Source: Pseudomonadota bacterium (GTDB lineage Bacteria; Pseudomonadota; Alphaproteobacteria; Rhizobiales; Xanthobacteraceae). Taken from it: a DNA stretch of 52,436 nt. The stretch is taken from assembly GCA_023387735.1 (NCBI GenBank), contig JAEWHP010000029.1, positions 1-52,436 on the forward strand, in the 5' to 3' direction. Each line of letters opens with the position of its first letter. Positions within the stretch are counted from its first letter, which is position 1. A model generated the notes under the pieces. The model worked only from the letters and a program-made list of their open reading frames with translations. It made no database searches and was not told where the DNA came from. Below are positions 26,790 through 34,780 of the stretch, piece after piece. A program made the position numbers and the translations under genes.

Positions 26790-27994
26790 GTCGGCGTCTC
26801 TTGTCTTGACCAGTAGAGTGCCAGCGGCCCGAGCAGGATCCCCGCCGCCAGCACCGAAAATGCAGCCATCCAGGCCGTTGAACTCTGTGGTCCTCCGGCC
26901 GCATCCAGCGCGACACCCACTGCCCACGCGCCTGCTGCGGAAAGGCTGAAGCCGACCGTGGAATGCATCGCCATCGTCGCACCGCGGTAGCTCGGGTCCG
27001 CCGCCATCGACATGCCCGAGGTCAACGCCCCGGAATCAGCGGGCACGGTGAGGGCATAGATGAGGACGAGCGGCAGCAGCAGCCACGGCGACTGGTCAGC
27101 GGAGATCCCGATCAGCAGCGCGACCGCGGCGGAAGCGAACATCACGGCTGATATCGCGCGATGGCGGCCGACCCTGAGCGCGAATTCGTTGCCGAGGATG
27201 CTCGCGGGCATGGCGAGCAGGGAAAATACGACGCTGACGACGATCGGAGTGAGTAGTGAAGCGCCGGAACTCTTGGCCGCGACGAACGTCCAGAACGCGA
27301 CGATCCAGGTCCTGATGCCGTACAGTTCGAAGCAGTGCGCGCCGTAGCCGAGCACGAATCCCATGGCTTTGCGGTTGTGGAACACGGGCGCGAAATCGAG
27401 TAGCCGGCCGGACGCAGGCGCCGGCTTTACCGGCCGCAGTAGCAGGCAGGCGGTGAGCATCACCAGCGGCCCGGCGGCGGTGACGAGAAATGCACTGCGC
27501 CAGCCCCAGGCTTCCGCGACAAGTTGGGAAACCAGAAAGGACATGCCGACGCCGAACGAGAAGCTCGACGTGTAGAGCGTGATGGCGCGCGAGGAGTCGC
27601 CCGGCGCCAGACGGTCGGTCAGCGCCTTGAGGCCCGGCATATAGGCGCCCGCAAAGCCGACGCCGGCCATGGCGTTGAAGAAGGCGCCGGACCACAGGCC
27701 GGTGGCGAACAGGCCGAACAGCAGGGTGCCGAGTGCGCTCAGTGCGGAGCCCGCGATCAGGATGTTGCGGGCGTCGATGCGATCGGTGAGCGTCGCCAGC
27801 ACCGGCACGGTCAGCATGTATCCGGCGGCGCCCGAGCCCGCCAGCAGTCCCGCCTGCGCGCCGCTCAAATGCCATTCGGGAATCAGGAACGCTGCAAGAA
27901 TGGAGGGCACAACAACGTGCGGAAGCAGGCTGCCAAGCTGCCCCACGCACATTGCGGCGATAACCGAGCGCCCCTCCAGGAAAATCCGATTCAC
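26786..27994 (-). CDS. MFS transporter in arsR-flavoprotein unit
   Basis: 402 residues, twelve membrane helices, with TDRIDARNILIAG as the loop 2-3 motif and FELYGIRTWIVAFW in the second half. The start is GTG 27994, 9 bases after the flavoprotein stop, with a GCAGGGA site close to it. The gene order arsR, flavoprotein, MFS, MFS on one strand with small gaps indicates an operon. Family knowledge: MFS proteins in ars operons export arsenicals (ArsJ, ArsP-like roles), but this protein is not ArsJ. Assignment to arsenic is inference from context. Confidence 0.85.
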   Translation of the reverse strand: MNRIFLEGRSVIAAMCVGQLGSLLPHVVVPSILAAFLIPEWHLSGAQAGLLAGSGAAGYMLTVPVLATLTDRIDARNILIAGSALSALGTLLFGLFATGLWSGAFFNAMAGVGFAGAYMPGLKALTDRLAPGDSSRAITLYTSSFSFGVGMSFLVSQLVAEAWGWRSAFLVTAAGPLVMLTACLLLRPVKPAPASGRLLDFAPVFHNRKAMGFVLGYGAHCFELYGIRTWIVAFWTFVAAKSSGASLLTPIVVSVVFSLLAMPASILGNEFALRVGRHRAISAVMFASAAVALLIGISADQSPWLLLPLVLIYALTVPADSGALTSGMSMAADPSYRGATMAMHSTVGFSLSAAGAWAVGVALDAAGGPQSSTAWMAAFSVLAAGILLGPLALYWSRQETPT

Positions 27995-28003
27995 TCCCTG
28001 CCG

Positions 28004-29368
28004 TCAGGCTGCGCAACCGCAACCTGTCTTGCCTTGCTGCTTGGCCTTTTCGTCCGCGACGCAACAGGCGTCAACATCCGATATTGCGGGGCCGCCGCAG
28101 CAATTGCTGGCACCTGTCGCGGGCGAGCGGCTGCAGACGCCGGTTTCGGGAAGCACCAGTTCGACCCGCTCGGCGGCCTCGCGGTCGCCGGCAATGTCGG
28201 CGGCGATCGAGCGCACCTGCTCGTAGCCTGTGAGCATCAGGAAGGTCGGCGCGCGGCCATAGGATTTCATGCCCGCGAAATAGAAGCCGGGTTCGTCCTG
28301 CGCCAGTTCGCGCGCGCCATGCGGCCGCACGGTGCCACAGCTATGCTCGTTCGGATCGATCAACGGCGCCAGCGCGACCGGGCATTCGATCGCCGGATCG
28401 AGCCGAATGCGCAGTTCGCGCACGAAATCGAGGTCGGGCCGGAAGCCCGTCGCCACGATCAATTCGTCGGCCACGACCCGGCGGGCGCTGCAGCCCGAGA
28501 TCGCGCCGATGACGAGGCGGGGGCCGTCGGCTGCGAGATGCGAGACGCGAAATCCGCTTTGCATCTCGACGCGTCCGGCCGTCACCAGCGCCGCGAATAC
28601 CGCGCCGAGTTCGCCGCGGGCCGCCAGCTTGTCGTTGGCGCCGCCGCCAAACGCCTTGGCAGGATCGCAGCCGCGCAGCAGCCAGATCGGCCGGGTGCCC
28701 GGCACCTGCTCGGCAAGTTTCGCCAGGTCGGTCAGCGTGCCGATCGCGGAATGACCGGCGCCGAGCACCGCAACCGCTTTGCCGGCGTAGCGCGCGCGGT
28801 CCTTGCCCAGCACGTCGGGCATGCCGTACGCGAGTCTGTCCGCGACGTCAGTCTCGCCGATGGCCGGGAGGCCATTGGCCCCGGCCGGATTCGGCGAATG
28901 CCAGGTGCCGGACACGTCGATAACCGCATCGGCCCTGACCACCTCAGGGCCTTTTCCGTTCTGGTAGCGAATTTCGAATGGCGCGGTCTCGCGGCCCTTG
29001 GTCTTCATCTTGTCGAAGCCGACGCGGCTGATGCCGGTGACGCGGCTCGAGGTGCGGATGTGAGGCTTGAGCGCGGCGGTGTTGGCGAGCGGTTCGAGAT
29101 AGCGCTCCACCATCTCCGCGCCGGTCGGATACTGGTCGGGCTCGGGAGAATTCCAGCCTGTTGCCGCAAGCAGGCGGACCGCCGCCTTGTCGACATTGTA
29201 CTCCCACGGCGAGAACAGCTGGACGTGGCCCCATTGCCGCATGGCGTGGCCGACGTCTTCGCCGGCTTCCAGCACGATCGGTTCAAGACCCCGCTCCAGA
29301 ACGTGGGCGGCAGCGGCGAGGCCGACCGGTCCGGCTCCGATGATCGCGACGGTTTTGGCTGGGCTCAT
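28004..29368 (-). CDS. FAD/NAD(P)-dependent oxidoreductase with Cys-rich tail
   Basis: 454 residues. The N-terminal FAD-binding GxGxxG is VAIIGAGPVGLAAAAHVLE; a second dinucleotide motif VAVLGAGHSAIGT lies near the middle, and VATGFRPDL marks the flavin monooxygenase-like end. The last 43 residues (412-454) form a cysteine-rich tail with Cys at 412, 423, 424, 435, 436, 450 and 452 (NCCGG, DACCVAD, GCGCAA). GGGAGAA precedes the ATG. It lies 54 bases after arsR. ArsO/ArsV-type flavoproteins occur in other ars operons; the similarity here is at family level only. The tail looks suited to bind As(III) or another thiophile (inference). An oxidative or detoxifying reaction is plausible but unproven. 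Confidence 0.85.
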   Translation of the reverse strand: MSPAKTVAIIGAGPVGLAAAAHVLERGLEPIVLEAGEDVGHAMRQWGHVQLFSPWEYNVDKAAVRLLAATGWNSPEPDQYPTGAEMVERYLEPLANTAALKPHIRTSSRVTGISRVGFDKMKTKGRETAPFEIRYQNGKGPEVVRADAVIDVSGTWHSPNPAGANGLPAIGETDVADRLAYGMPDVLGKDRARYAGKAVAVLGAGHSAIGTLTDLAKLAEQVPGTRPIWLLRGCDPAKAFGGGANDKLAARGELGAVFAALVTAGRVEMQSGFRVSHLAADGPRLVIGAISGCSARRVVADELIVATGFRPDLDFVRELRIRLDPAIECPVALAPLIDPNEHSCGTVRPHGARELAQDEPGFYFAGMKSYGRAPTFLMLTGYEQVRSIAADIAGDREAAERVELVLPETGVCSRSPATGASNCCGGPAISDVDACCVADEKAKQQGKTGCGCAA

Positions 29369-29389
29369 GGTGTTCTCCCATTAAACTGG

Positions 29390-29404
29390 AAATATCGAAA
29401 TACT
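29390..29404. promoter_or_regulatory. Candidate ArsR operator before flavoprotein gene
   Basis: AAATATCGAAATACT, 22 bases ahead of the flavoprotein ATG, shares 12 of 15 positions with the site at 29788-29802 upstream of arsR. A 9-base part (AAATATCGA) recurs at 33183-33191 before acr3. Binding is inferred. Confidence 0.5.
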
Positions 29405-29422
29405 GGTCGCAGGCAATAATGC

Positions 29423-29740
29423 CTACGCCGCGGTTTTGGCATCCTTGGTTTCGGCGCTTTCGGTGCAGCATTCAGCGACGAGGAAGCCCACCAGCTCCCG
29501 CATCACTTCGTAATTGGCGTGACAGATCAGGGTGGTCGCGTCGCGCTCCTGGGTCACGAGGCCGGCCACCACCAGCGCCTTGATGTGGTGGGAGAGCGTG
29601 GAGGGAGCGATCTTCAGCTTCTCCTGCAGCCGGCCGACGGCAAGGCCGGCGCCACCGGCGCGGATCAGTGCGCGATAGATCTTGAGCCGGGTCGGATTTC
29701 CCAGCGCTTCGAGATGGGCGGCGGCGGTGTCGAGTTTCAT
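29423..29740 (-). CDS. arsR: ArsR-family arsenite-responsive repressor
   Basis: 105 residues, a single winged helix-turn-helix: NPTRLKIYRAL, GRLQEKLKIAPSTLSHHIKAL and the beta-wing GLVTQERDATTLIC. There is no Cys-x-Cys in the recognition helix, as E. coli ArsR has; instead a vicinal pair Cys91-Cys92 sits near the C-terminus (VAECCTES) with Cys73 nearby. This resembles the C-terminal Cys sites of the Acidithiobacillus/Corynebacterium-type ArsR. It represses until As(III) binds. It leads the flavoprotein-MFS-MFS operon. The ATG is 29740, with only a weak ribosome binding site. Confidence 0.92.
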   Translation of the reverse strand: MKLDTAAAHLEALGNPTRLKIYRALIRAGGAGLAVGRLQEKLKIAPSTLSHHIKALVVAGLVTQERDATTLICHANYEVMRELVGFLVAECCTESAETKDAKTAA

Positions 29741-29787
29741 GCCGACATCGTCTCACGGGAAATCCGGCCCGTCAACTGTATTTCTAG

Positions 29788-29802
29788 AATTATCGAAGTA
29801 AT
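29788..29802. promoter_or_regulatory. Candidate ArsR operator before arsR
   Basis: AATTATCGAAGTAAT lies 48 bases upstream of the arsR ATG, between arsJ and arsR, next to the palindrome TTCTAGAA (29782-29789). The near match to 29390-29404 supports a common regulator. Confidence 0.5.
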
Positions 29803-29850
29803 GCAGGTCGGAAACCCGACTATCCTGCGTCGGTGGAAATTCGCCCCGGT

Positions 29851-31080
29851 TCAGATCTTGGCCGGCCTCGCCGTCGGCAAGTCCGCGTTCAGCGGGAGCA
29901 GGAATGTGATCAGCGAGCAAAGCAGCAACATGACCGCGGAGCCGATCAGGCAGCCAGCGATGCCGGCAAGCTGATACAGCATGCCGGATAAGACGATGCC
30001 GAGAAGGCGGCCGGCCGCGTTGGCGGCATAGTAGAAGCCGACGTCCTCGGCGGCCTTTTCGGAGCCCGCATAGGCCAGAATGAGATACGAATGCAGCGAC
30101 GAGTTGACGGCAAAGGGCAGTCCGAACAGCGCCAATCCGGCCACCAGGATAATATCGGGACGCCCGACCTCGGTCGAGTTCATGATGACCGCCAGCACGA
30201 TCGGCACCGCCGCCAGAACGGCGGCCCAGATCCGCGCGGCCGGCACTTCGCGGCTGAGGCCATCCGTGCTGCGGCTTACCAGCGATGGCGCGATGGCCTG
30301 CACGCCGCCATAGGCGATGGTCCAGGCCGCAAGGAATGCGCCCACCTGCAGGAACGTCCACCCGTAGCCGTAGAGAAAGACGGGCAGGCCGACGACGAAC
30401 CAGACATCCCTGGCGCCGAACATGAAAATGCGGGCGGCGGCCAGGAGATTCACGCCGCGCGACTTGCCGAACAATTCGCGGATGGTTTTCGACGATTTCG
30501 CCTTGCCAAGCCGGGACGGCAGCAACAGCAGTCCCGCGACGAAGACGACGCCGAGCAGGGCGGCCATCAGCCATAGCGCATGGGTGAAGCCCGCAAGATC
30601 GAGCAGCAGGCCGCCGACGAAGAAGCCGACACCCTTCATCGCATTCTTGGAGCCGGTGAACCACGCGACCCAGCGGAACAATTGCCCGCTGCCCTCCGCG
30701 GATGTCGCCTTGATCGCGGATTTCGATGCGGTCTTGGTCAGGTCCTTGGCGACGCCGGCGATGCCCTGGGCGATCACGACCCACGCAACCGATACCACCG
30801 CGCCCCATCCCGGATCGAGCGCCGACAACATCAGCAAGCCGGCGATCTGGAGCATCTGTCCGATCGCGAGCATGCGCGGAATGCCGAAGCGCGACGCGAA
30901 GTAGCCGCCGGCGAGGTTGGCGCCAATTCCCGCGGCCTCATAGAGCAGGAACAGGAACGCCAGGGTGAATGGCGTGTAGCCGAGCCGGAAGAAATGGAAC
31001 AGCACCAGCATCCGCAACGCGCCGTCGACGAGCGTGAAGCCCCAATACGACGCCGTCACGATGAGGTAGTTCCGGACCAT
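29851..31080 (-). CDS. arsJ: Organoarsenical MFS efflux protein ArsJ
   Basis: 409 residues, twelve membrane helices. The ArsJ-specific pattern is clear: ASYWGFTLVDGALRMLVLFHF at the N-terminus, GVAKDLTKTASKSAIK, and the loop EGSGQLFRWVAWFTGSKNAMKG. ArsJ exports 1-arseno-3-phosphoglycerate, the unstable product made by the partner GAPDH; outside the cell it breaks down to arsenate. It follows the GAPDH gene by 2 bases, so the two are cotranscribed. This gives arsenate resistance without reduction. Confidence 0.95.
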   Translation of the reverse strand: MVRNYLIVTASYWGFTLVDGALRMLVLFHFFRLGYTPFTLAFLFLLYEAAGIGANLAGGYFASRFGIPRMLAIGQMLQIAGLLMLSALDPGWGAVVSVAWVVIAQGIAGVAKDLTKTASKSAIKATSAEGSGQLFRWVAWFTGSKNAMKGVGFFVGGLLLDLAGFTHALWLMAALLGVVFVAGLLLLPSRLGKAKSSKTIRELFGKSRGVNLLAAARIFMFGARDVWFVVGLPVFLYGYGWTFLQVGAFLAAWTIAYGGVQAIAPSLVSRSTDGLSREVPAARIWAAVLAAVPIVLAVIMNSTEVGRPDIILVAGLALFGLPFAVNSSLHSYLILAYAGSEKAAEDVGFYYAANAAGRLLGIVLSGMLYQLAGIAGCLIGSAVMLLLCSLITFLLPLNADLPTARPAKI

Positions 31081-31082
31081 GG

Positions 31083-32126
31083 CTAGACGCCCGAACGTCG
31101 AACGATGCTGGCGAGGTCGACCATCCGGCAGGCGTAGCCGACCTCGTTATCGTACCACGCGTACACTTTCAGCAGCGTCTCGTCGGTGACCATCGTGCTC
31201 AAGGCATCAACGATCGAGCTGCGAGGATCGTTGTTGTAGTCGGCCGAGACGAGCGGCCGGGTCTCCAGACCCAGTATGCCGGCCAAGGCGTTTTCGGAGG
31301 CCGATTTGAACAGGTGATTGACCTCCTCGGCTGTGGTCGGGCGCTTCAGCTCGAACACGCAGTCGGTCAGGCTGGCGTTCAGGACAGGAATGCGCACGGC
31401 GTGTCCGTTCAGCTTGCCCTTGAGTTCCGGATAGATCAGCGAGATCGCGGTCGCACTTCCGGTGGTCGTGGGTTGCATCGAAAGCATTGCGGATCTTGCG
31501 CGGCGAAGATCCTTGTGCGGGGCGTCAACGACGACGTTGGTGTTGGTCGGATCGTGAATCGTCGTGATCTGTCCATGCCGGATGCCGATCGACTCGTGGA
31601 TGACCTTGACGACGGGAGCCAGGCAGTTCGTGGTGCAGGATGCCGCCGTCAGCAACTTGTGCCGGCCTGGATCGTAGAGCTGGTCGTTGACGCCGACGAC
31701 GATGTTGAGCGCCGCCTCGTCCTTGACCGGAGCGGCGACGATCACCCGTTTGACGCCGCGGTCGAAATAGGCCTGAAGCTGATCCGGCTTGAGGAATTTT
31801 CCGGTGCATTCGAGTACGACGTCGCAGCCGAGATCGCCCCATGCCACCTCGCCTGGGCCGGCCGCCTCGCTGAAGCCGATGCGGTCCTTGCCGATCGTGA
31901 TGGCGCTGCCGGAACTGGCTTCAATGGGCGCGTGCCAGCGTCCGTGAATGCTGTCGAATTCCAGCAGATGCGCAGTCGCGGCGATGCCGCCCTTCAATTC
32001 GTTGACATGGACGACTTCCAGCCGATTAGCGGCGCGGGGATCGCTGTCCGGCCGGTAGATGCCGCCAAGCGCCGCACGCAGCGCGAGCCTGCCGATGCGG
32101 CCCATGCCATTGATGCCAACTTTCAT
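31083..32126 (-). CDS. ArsJ-associated glyceraldehyde-3-phosphate dehydrogenase
   Basis: 347 residues. NAD-binding GINGMGRIGRLALRAA and catalytic Cys in SCTTNCLAPVVK, followed by DPTNTNVVVDAPHKDLRRAR and the conserved WYDNEVGYACRM. The length is slightly above a housekeeping GAPDH because of small insertions (for example in the region around RPDSDPRAANR). With arsenate in place of phosphate the enzyme makes 1-arseno-3-phosphoglycerate, exported by ArsJ. The ribosome binding site is GGAAG. Position between arsRC and arsJ argues for the resistance role rather than central glycolysis. Confidence 0.95.
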   Translation of the reverse strand: MKVGINGMGRIGRLALRAALGGIYRPDSDPRAANRLEVVHVNELKGGIAATAHLLEFDSIHGRWHAPIEASSGSAITIGKDRIGFSEAAGPGEVAWGDLGCDVVLECTGKFLKPDQLQAYFDRGVKRVIVAAPVKDEAALNIVVGVNDQLYDPGRHKLLTAASCTTNCLAPVVKVIHESIGIRHGQITTIHDPTNTNVVVDAPHKDLRRARSAMLSMQPTTTGSATAISLIYPELKGKLNGHAVRIPVLNASLTDCVFELKRPTTAEEVNHLFKSASENALAGILGLETRPLVSADYNNDPRSSIVDALSTMVTDETLLKVYAWYDNEVGYACRMVDLASIVRRSGV

Positions 32127-32135
32127 GGGTCTTCC

Positions 32136-33008
32136 TTACGGAGTTACGCGCGTCGTATCGCCGATTTCATCGAGGCGCGCCTTGACCGCCATGCGGTCCA
32201 GCGAGTCGAAGGGCAGGCTCGTGAAGATTTCGATCCGGCGCCGGATCATCGCATACAGTTCGTTCAAGAGCGTGGTGCGCTCGGTCGGCGACCCCGAGAA
32301 TTGTGCCGGATCGGGCAGGGGCCAGGCGCCGGTGACGAACTGCGCGCCAAAATCCGGGCAGAACTGATTGTTGGGCGCGTCGCAGAGCGCGATGATGAAA
32401 TCCATCCGGGGCGCCTGCGGCCCCTTGAACTCATCCCACGATTTCGAATGCAGGTGCGATACGTCATGCCCGAGCGCCGCTAGCCGGTCGACGACTTCCA
32501 GCATCGGTTCACGGGCTGGCGCCGAACCGGCGGAATAGGCCCGGAAACGGCCGCGGCCGATCTTCTCGAGCAGGGCTTCGGCCATGATCGAGCGCGCGGA
32601 ATTTTGCGTGCACAGGAAGAGGACATTGAACGCCGGCGCCATGAACTTCTCCGTCGGTTCGGCCGCGATGGATTCGAGCGGAAGATCGAAAGTGTTCCCG
32701 CACAGTTCCGGTCGGCCGTTGCAGCAATCGCGGGAGAGAAATTCCAGCAGACCTCGAAACCCCGCGACATCAGCCCGATAGTTCATCGAGCGGCCGTCCT
32801 TTTCGACCGAGATCAAACCGGCCCGGTTCAGGATGCCGAGATGCGTCGACATGGTGTTGTGAGGAACGTCGCAAAGCCGCGCGATTTCGCCTGCGGACAG
32901 GGTTTGCGGGTGGACAGCGAGCAGATGGCGCACCGCCGCGAGGCGGGTTGGTTGCGCAAGCGATCCAAATGCCTCTATCGCATCCGCTTCGCGGTTGGCC
33001 TCGTCCAT
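32136..33008 (-). CDS. ArsR-ArsC fusion: arsenic repressor plus arsenate reductase
   Basis: 290 residues, two domains. Residues 1-105 are an ArsR winged helix (AQPTRLAAVRHLL, LCDVPHNTMSTHLGILNRAG, wing SVEKDGRSMNYRAD) with an As(III)-binding set Cys95, Cys96, Cys103 (RDCCNGRPELCG). Residues about 126-285 are a low-molecular-weight phosphatase-type arsenate reductase: the P-loop FLCTQNSARS (Cys133 to Arg139, CX5R), a redox pair Cys209/Cys217 (ALCDAPNNQFCP) and the WPLPDP loop with the catalytic Asp. The start is the ATG after GGGAAGAG; the frame runs upstream to 33041. It heads the GAPDH-arsJ operon and is divergent from acr3. Sensor and enzyme in one chain are known in several ars loci. Confidence 0.93.
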   Translation of the reverse strand: MDEANREADAIEAFGSLAQPTRLAAVRHLLAVHPQTLSAGEIARLCDVPHNTMSTHLGILNRAGLISVEKDGRSMNYRADVAGFRGLLEFLSRDCCNGRPELCGNTFDLPLESIAAEPTEKFMAPAFNVLFLCTQNSARSIMAEALLEKIGRGRFRAYSAGSAPAREPMLEVVDRLAALGHDVSHLHSKSWDEFKGPQAPRMDFIIALCDAPNNQFCPDFGAQFVTGAWPLPDPAQFSGSPTERTTLLNELYAMIRRRIEIFTSLPFDSLDRMAVKARLDEIGDTTRVTP

Positions 33009-33134
33009 TGCTCTTCCCGGAATAATTGAGGATCGCATCATATGTCCACATTACTCGACGAATTGAATGACAAAGAGATGACAAATCACGCCAAATCAGT
33101 CAACAATCGCGATATTTTAGCGCTTTGTCGTTAT

Positions 33135-33160
33135 ATTATGTCGAGAAATCAAGACATAAT
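33135..33160. promoter_or_regulatory. Inverted repeat between arsRC and acr3 (candidate operator)
   Basis: ATTATGTC (33135-33142) and GACATAAT (33153-33160) form a perfect 8+8 inverted repeat with a 10-base spacer, inside the 263-base divergent promoter region. The size and placement suit a dimeric ArsR-type repressor; binding is inferred. Confidence 0.55.
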
Positions 33161-33271
33161 TCTTGCTTAGCGGGCCAGCTTGAAATATCGAGAGGGTCCT
33201 CGCACCCAGCAAAGCGGCGCGGGCACGCGCAGAGCGCACGTCCGTCCAAGTCACCTCCGGATGCAATCATC

Positions 33272-34330
33272 ATGAACCTGTTCGAACGCTATCTTTCGCT
33301 GTGGGTGGCGCTGTGCATTGTCGCGGGTGTCAGCCTCGGACACTTCTTACCCGCACTGTTCGCCACCATTGCGAGCGCCGAGGTCGCGCGGGTCAATCTG
33401 CCGGTCGCCGGCCTGGTCTGGCTGATGATCATCCCGATGCTGCTGAAGATCGACTTCGGCGCGCTCGGCCAGGTCCGCGAGCATTGGCGCGGCGTCGGCG
33501 TCACGCTCTTCATCAACTGGGCGGTGAAGCCGTTCTCGATGGCGTTGCTAGGCTCGATTTTCATCGGGCACCTGTTCGCGCCGTGGCTGCCGGCGGCTCA
33601 AATCCCGTCCTATATCGCCGGCCTCATTCTGCTGGCGGCGGCGCCTTGCACCGCGATGGTGTTCGTATGGTCGAACCTGTGCGAAGGCGAGCCGCATTAC
33701 ACACTGAGCCAGGTCGCACTCAACGACGTCATCATGATCTTCGCCTTTGCGCCGCTGGTCGGCCTTCTGCTGGGCGTCGCCTCCATCACCGTGCCCTGGG
33801 ATACCCTTCTGATCTCGGTGGTTCTGTATATCGTGGTACCCGTCATCATCGCGCAGCTATGGCGACGCGCGCTGCTCGCCTCCGGACCGGAAGCCTTGCC
33901 GCGGACGCTCCATGCGCTGCAACCGGTGTCATTGGTCGCGCTGCTGACCACGCTGGTCCTGCTGTTTGGCTTTCAAGGGGAGCAGATCATCGCGCAGCCG
34001 CTCGTGATCGTGCTGCTTGCGGTGCCTATCCTGATTCAGGTGTATCTCAATGCCGGGCTGGCTTATTGGCTGAGCCGCCGCTTTGGCGTCGCCTGGTGCG
34101 TCGCCGCGCCAGCGGCGCTGATCGGCGCCAGCAACTTTTTCGAACTCGCCGTCGCCGCGGCCATCAGCCTGTTCGGCCTCAACTCGGGGGCGGCATTGGC
34201 CACGGTGGTCGGTGTGCTGGTCGAGGTGCCCGTCATGCTCTCGGTGGTGTATCTGGTGAAGGCGTCGCGCGGCTGGTACGAGGCCGGCGCCGGCACATCC
34301 GCTACCATGAAGGAGCAGGCGGAAACTTGA
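33272..34330 (+). CDS. acr3: Arsenite efflux pump Acr3
   Basis: 352 residues with ten membrane helices. The Acr3 signature is AAAPCTAMVFVWSNL, containing the essential Cys. Other conserved blocks are NWAVKPFSMALLG and the helix LIGASNFFELAVAAAISLFG. It extrudes As(III) using the membrane potential. I start at ATG 33272 (MNLFERYLSLWVALC), where the hydrophobic protein begins; the frame is open to 33125 but with non-membrane sequence. The stop overlaps the arsC start. Confidence 0.95.
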   Translation: MNLFERYLSLWVALCIVAGVSLGHFLPALFATIASAEVARVNLPVAGLVWLMIIPMLLKIDFGALGQVREHWRGVGVTLFINWAVKPFSMALLGSIFIGHLFAPWLPAAQIPSYIAGLILLAAAPCTAMVFVWSNLCEGEPHYTLSQVALNDVIMIFAFAPLVGLLLGVASITVPWDTLLISVVLYIVVPVIIAQLWRRALLASGPEALPRTLHALQPVSLVALLTTLVLLFGFQGEQIIAQPLVIVLLAVPILIQVYLNAGLAYWLSRRFGVAWCVAAPAALIGASNFFELAVAAAISLFGLNSGAALATVVGVLVEVPVMLSVVYLVKASRGWYEAGAGTSATMKEQAET

Positions 34331-34734
34331 GCGTCACCATCTATCACAACCCCGCCTGCGGCACCTCGCGCAACACGCTGGCGATGATCCGCCAGAGCGG
34401 CGAGACGCCCGAGGTGATCGAGTACCTGAAGACGCCGCCGAGCCGCGCCCGGTTGGTCGAGCTGATCGCGGCGCTCGGCATCTCGCCGCGGGAGCTGCTG
34501 CGCGAAAAAGGCACGCCCTATGCGGAGCTGGGCCTCGCCGATCTCAAATGGAGCGACGACGAGCTGATCGACATCATGCTGGCCCATCCGATCCTGATCA
34601 ACCGGCCGATCGTGGTGACGGAAAAGGGCGTGCGGCTGTGCCGGCCTTCGGAACTGGTGCTTGACCTGCTCGATCACCCGCTGGAGTCCTTCGTCAAGGA
34701 AGACGGCGAGACGGTGACGCGCGCGAAGCGTTGA
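34327..34734 (+). CDS. arsC: Arsenate reductase (glutaredoxin-coupled type)
   Basis: 135 residues. SVTIYHNPACGTSRNTLAMI contains the catalytic Cys of the plasmid R773-type ArsC family, and NRPIVVTEKGVRLCRPSE carries the conserved arginines. It reduces arsenate to arsenite, which Acr3 exports, using glutathione and glutaredoxin. The start is TTG 34327, whose TTGA overlaps the acr3 stop, and AAGGAG lies about 11 bases upstream. This is a second arsenate reductase of a different fold from the one in the arsR-arsC fusion. Confidence 0.95.
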   Translation: MSVTIYHNPACGTSRNTLAMIRQSGETPEVIEYLKTPPSRARLVELIAALGISPRELLREKGTPYAELGLADLKWSDDELIDIMLAHPILINRPIVVTEKGVRLCRPSELVLDLLDHPLESFVKEDGETVTRAKR

Positions 34735-34780
34735 TCGGCGGCACACTTCCGTCTTTGCCGATTGCACGGCATAATGGCGT

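Noticed and set aside
27524..29419. 631-codon frame antisense to the flavoprotein and MFS
   Set aside because: Antisense to genes with clear domain motifs; no sign of a real product.
31083..32126. Housekeeping glycolytic GAPDH
   Set aside because: Placement directly between the arsR-arsC fusion and arsJ, with a 2-base gap to arsJ, fits the arsenate-specific partner better.
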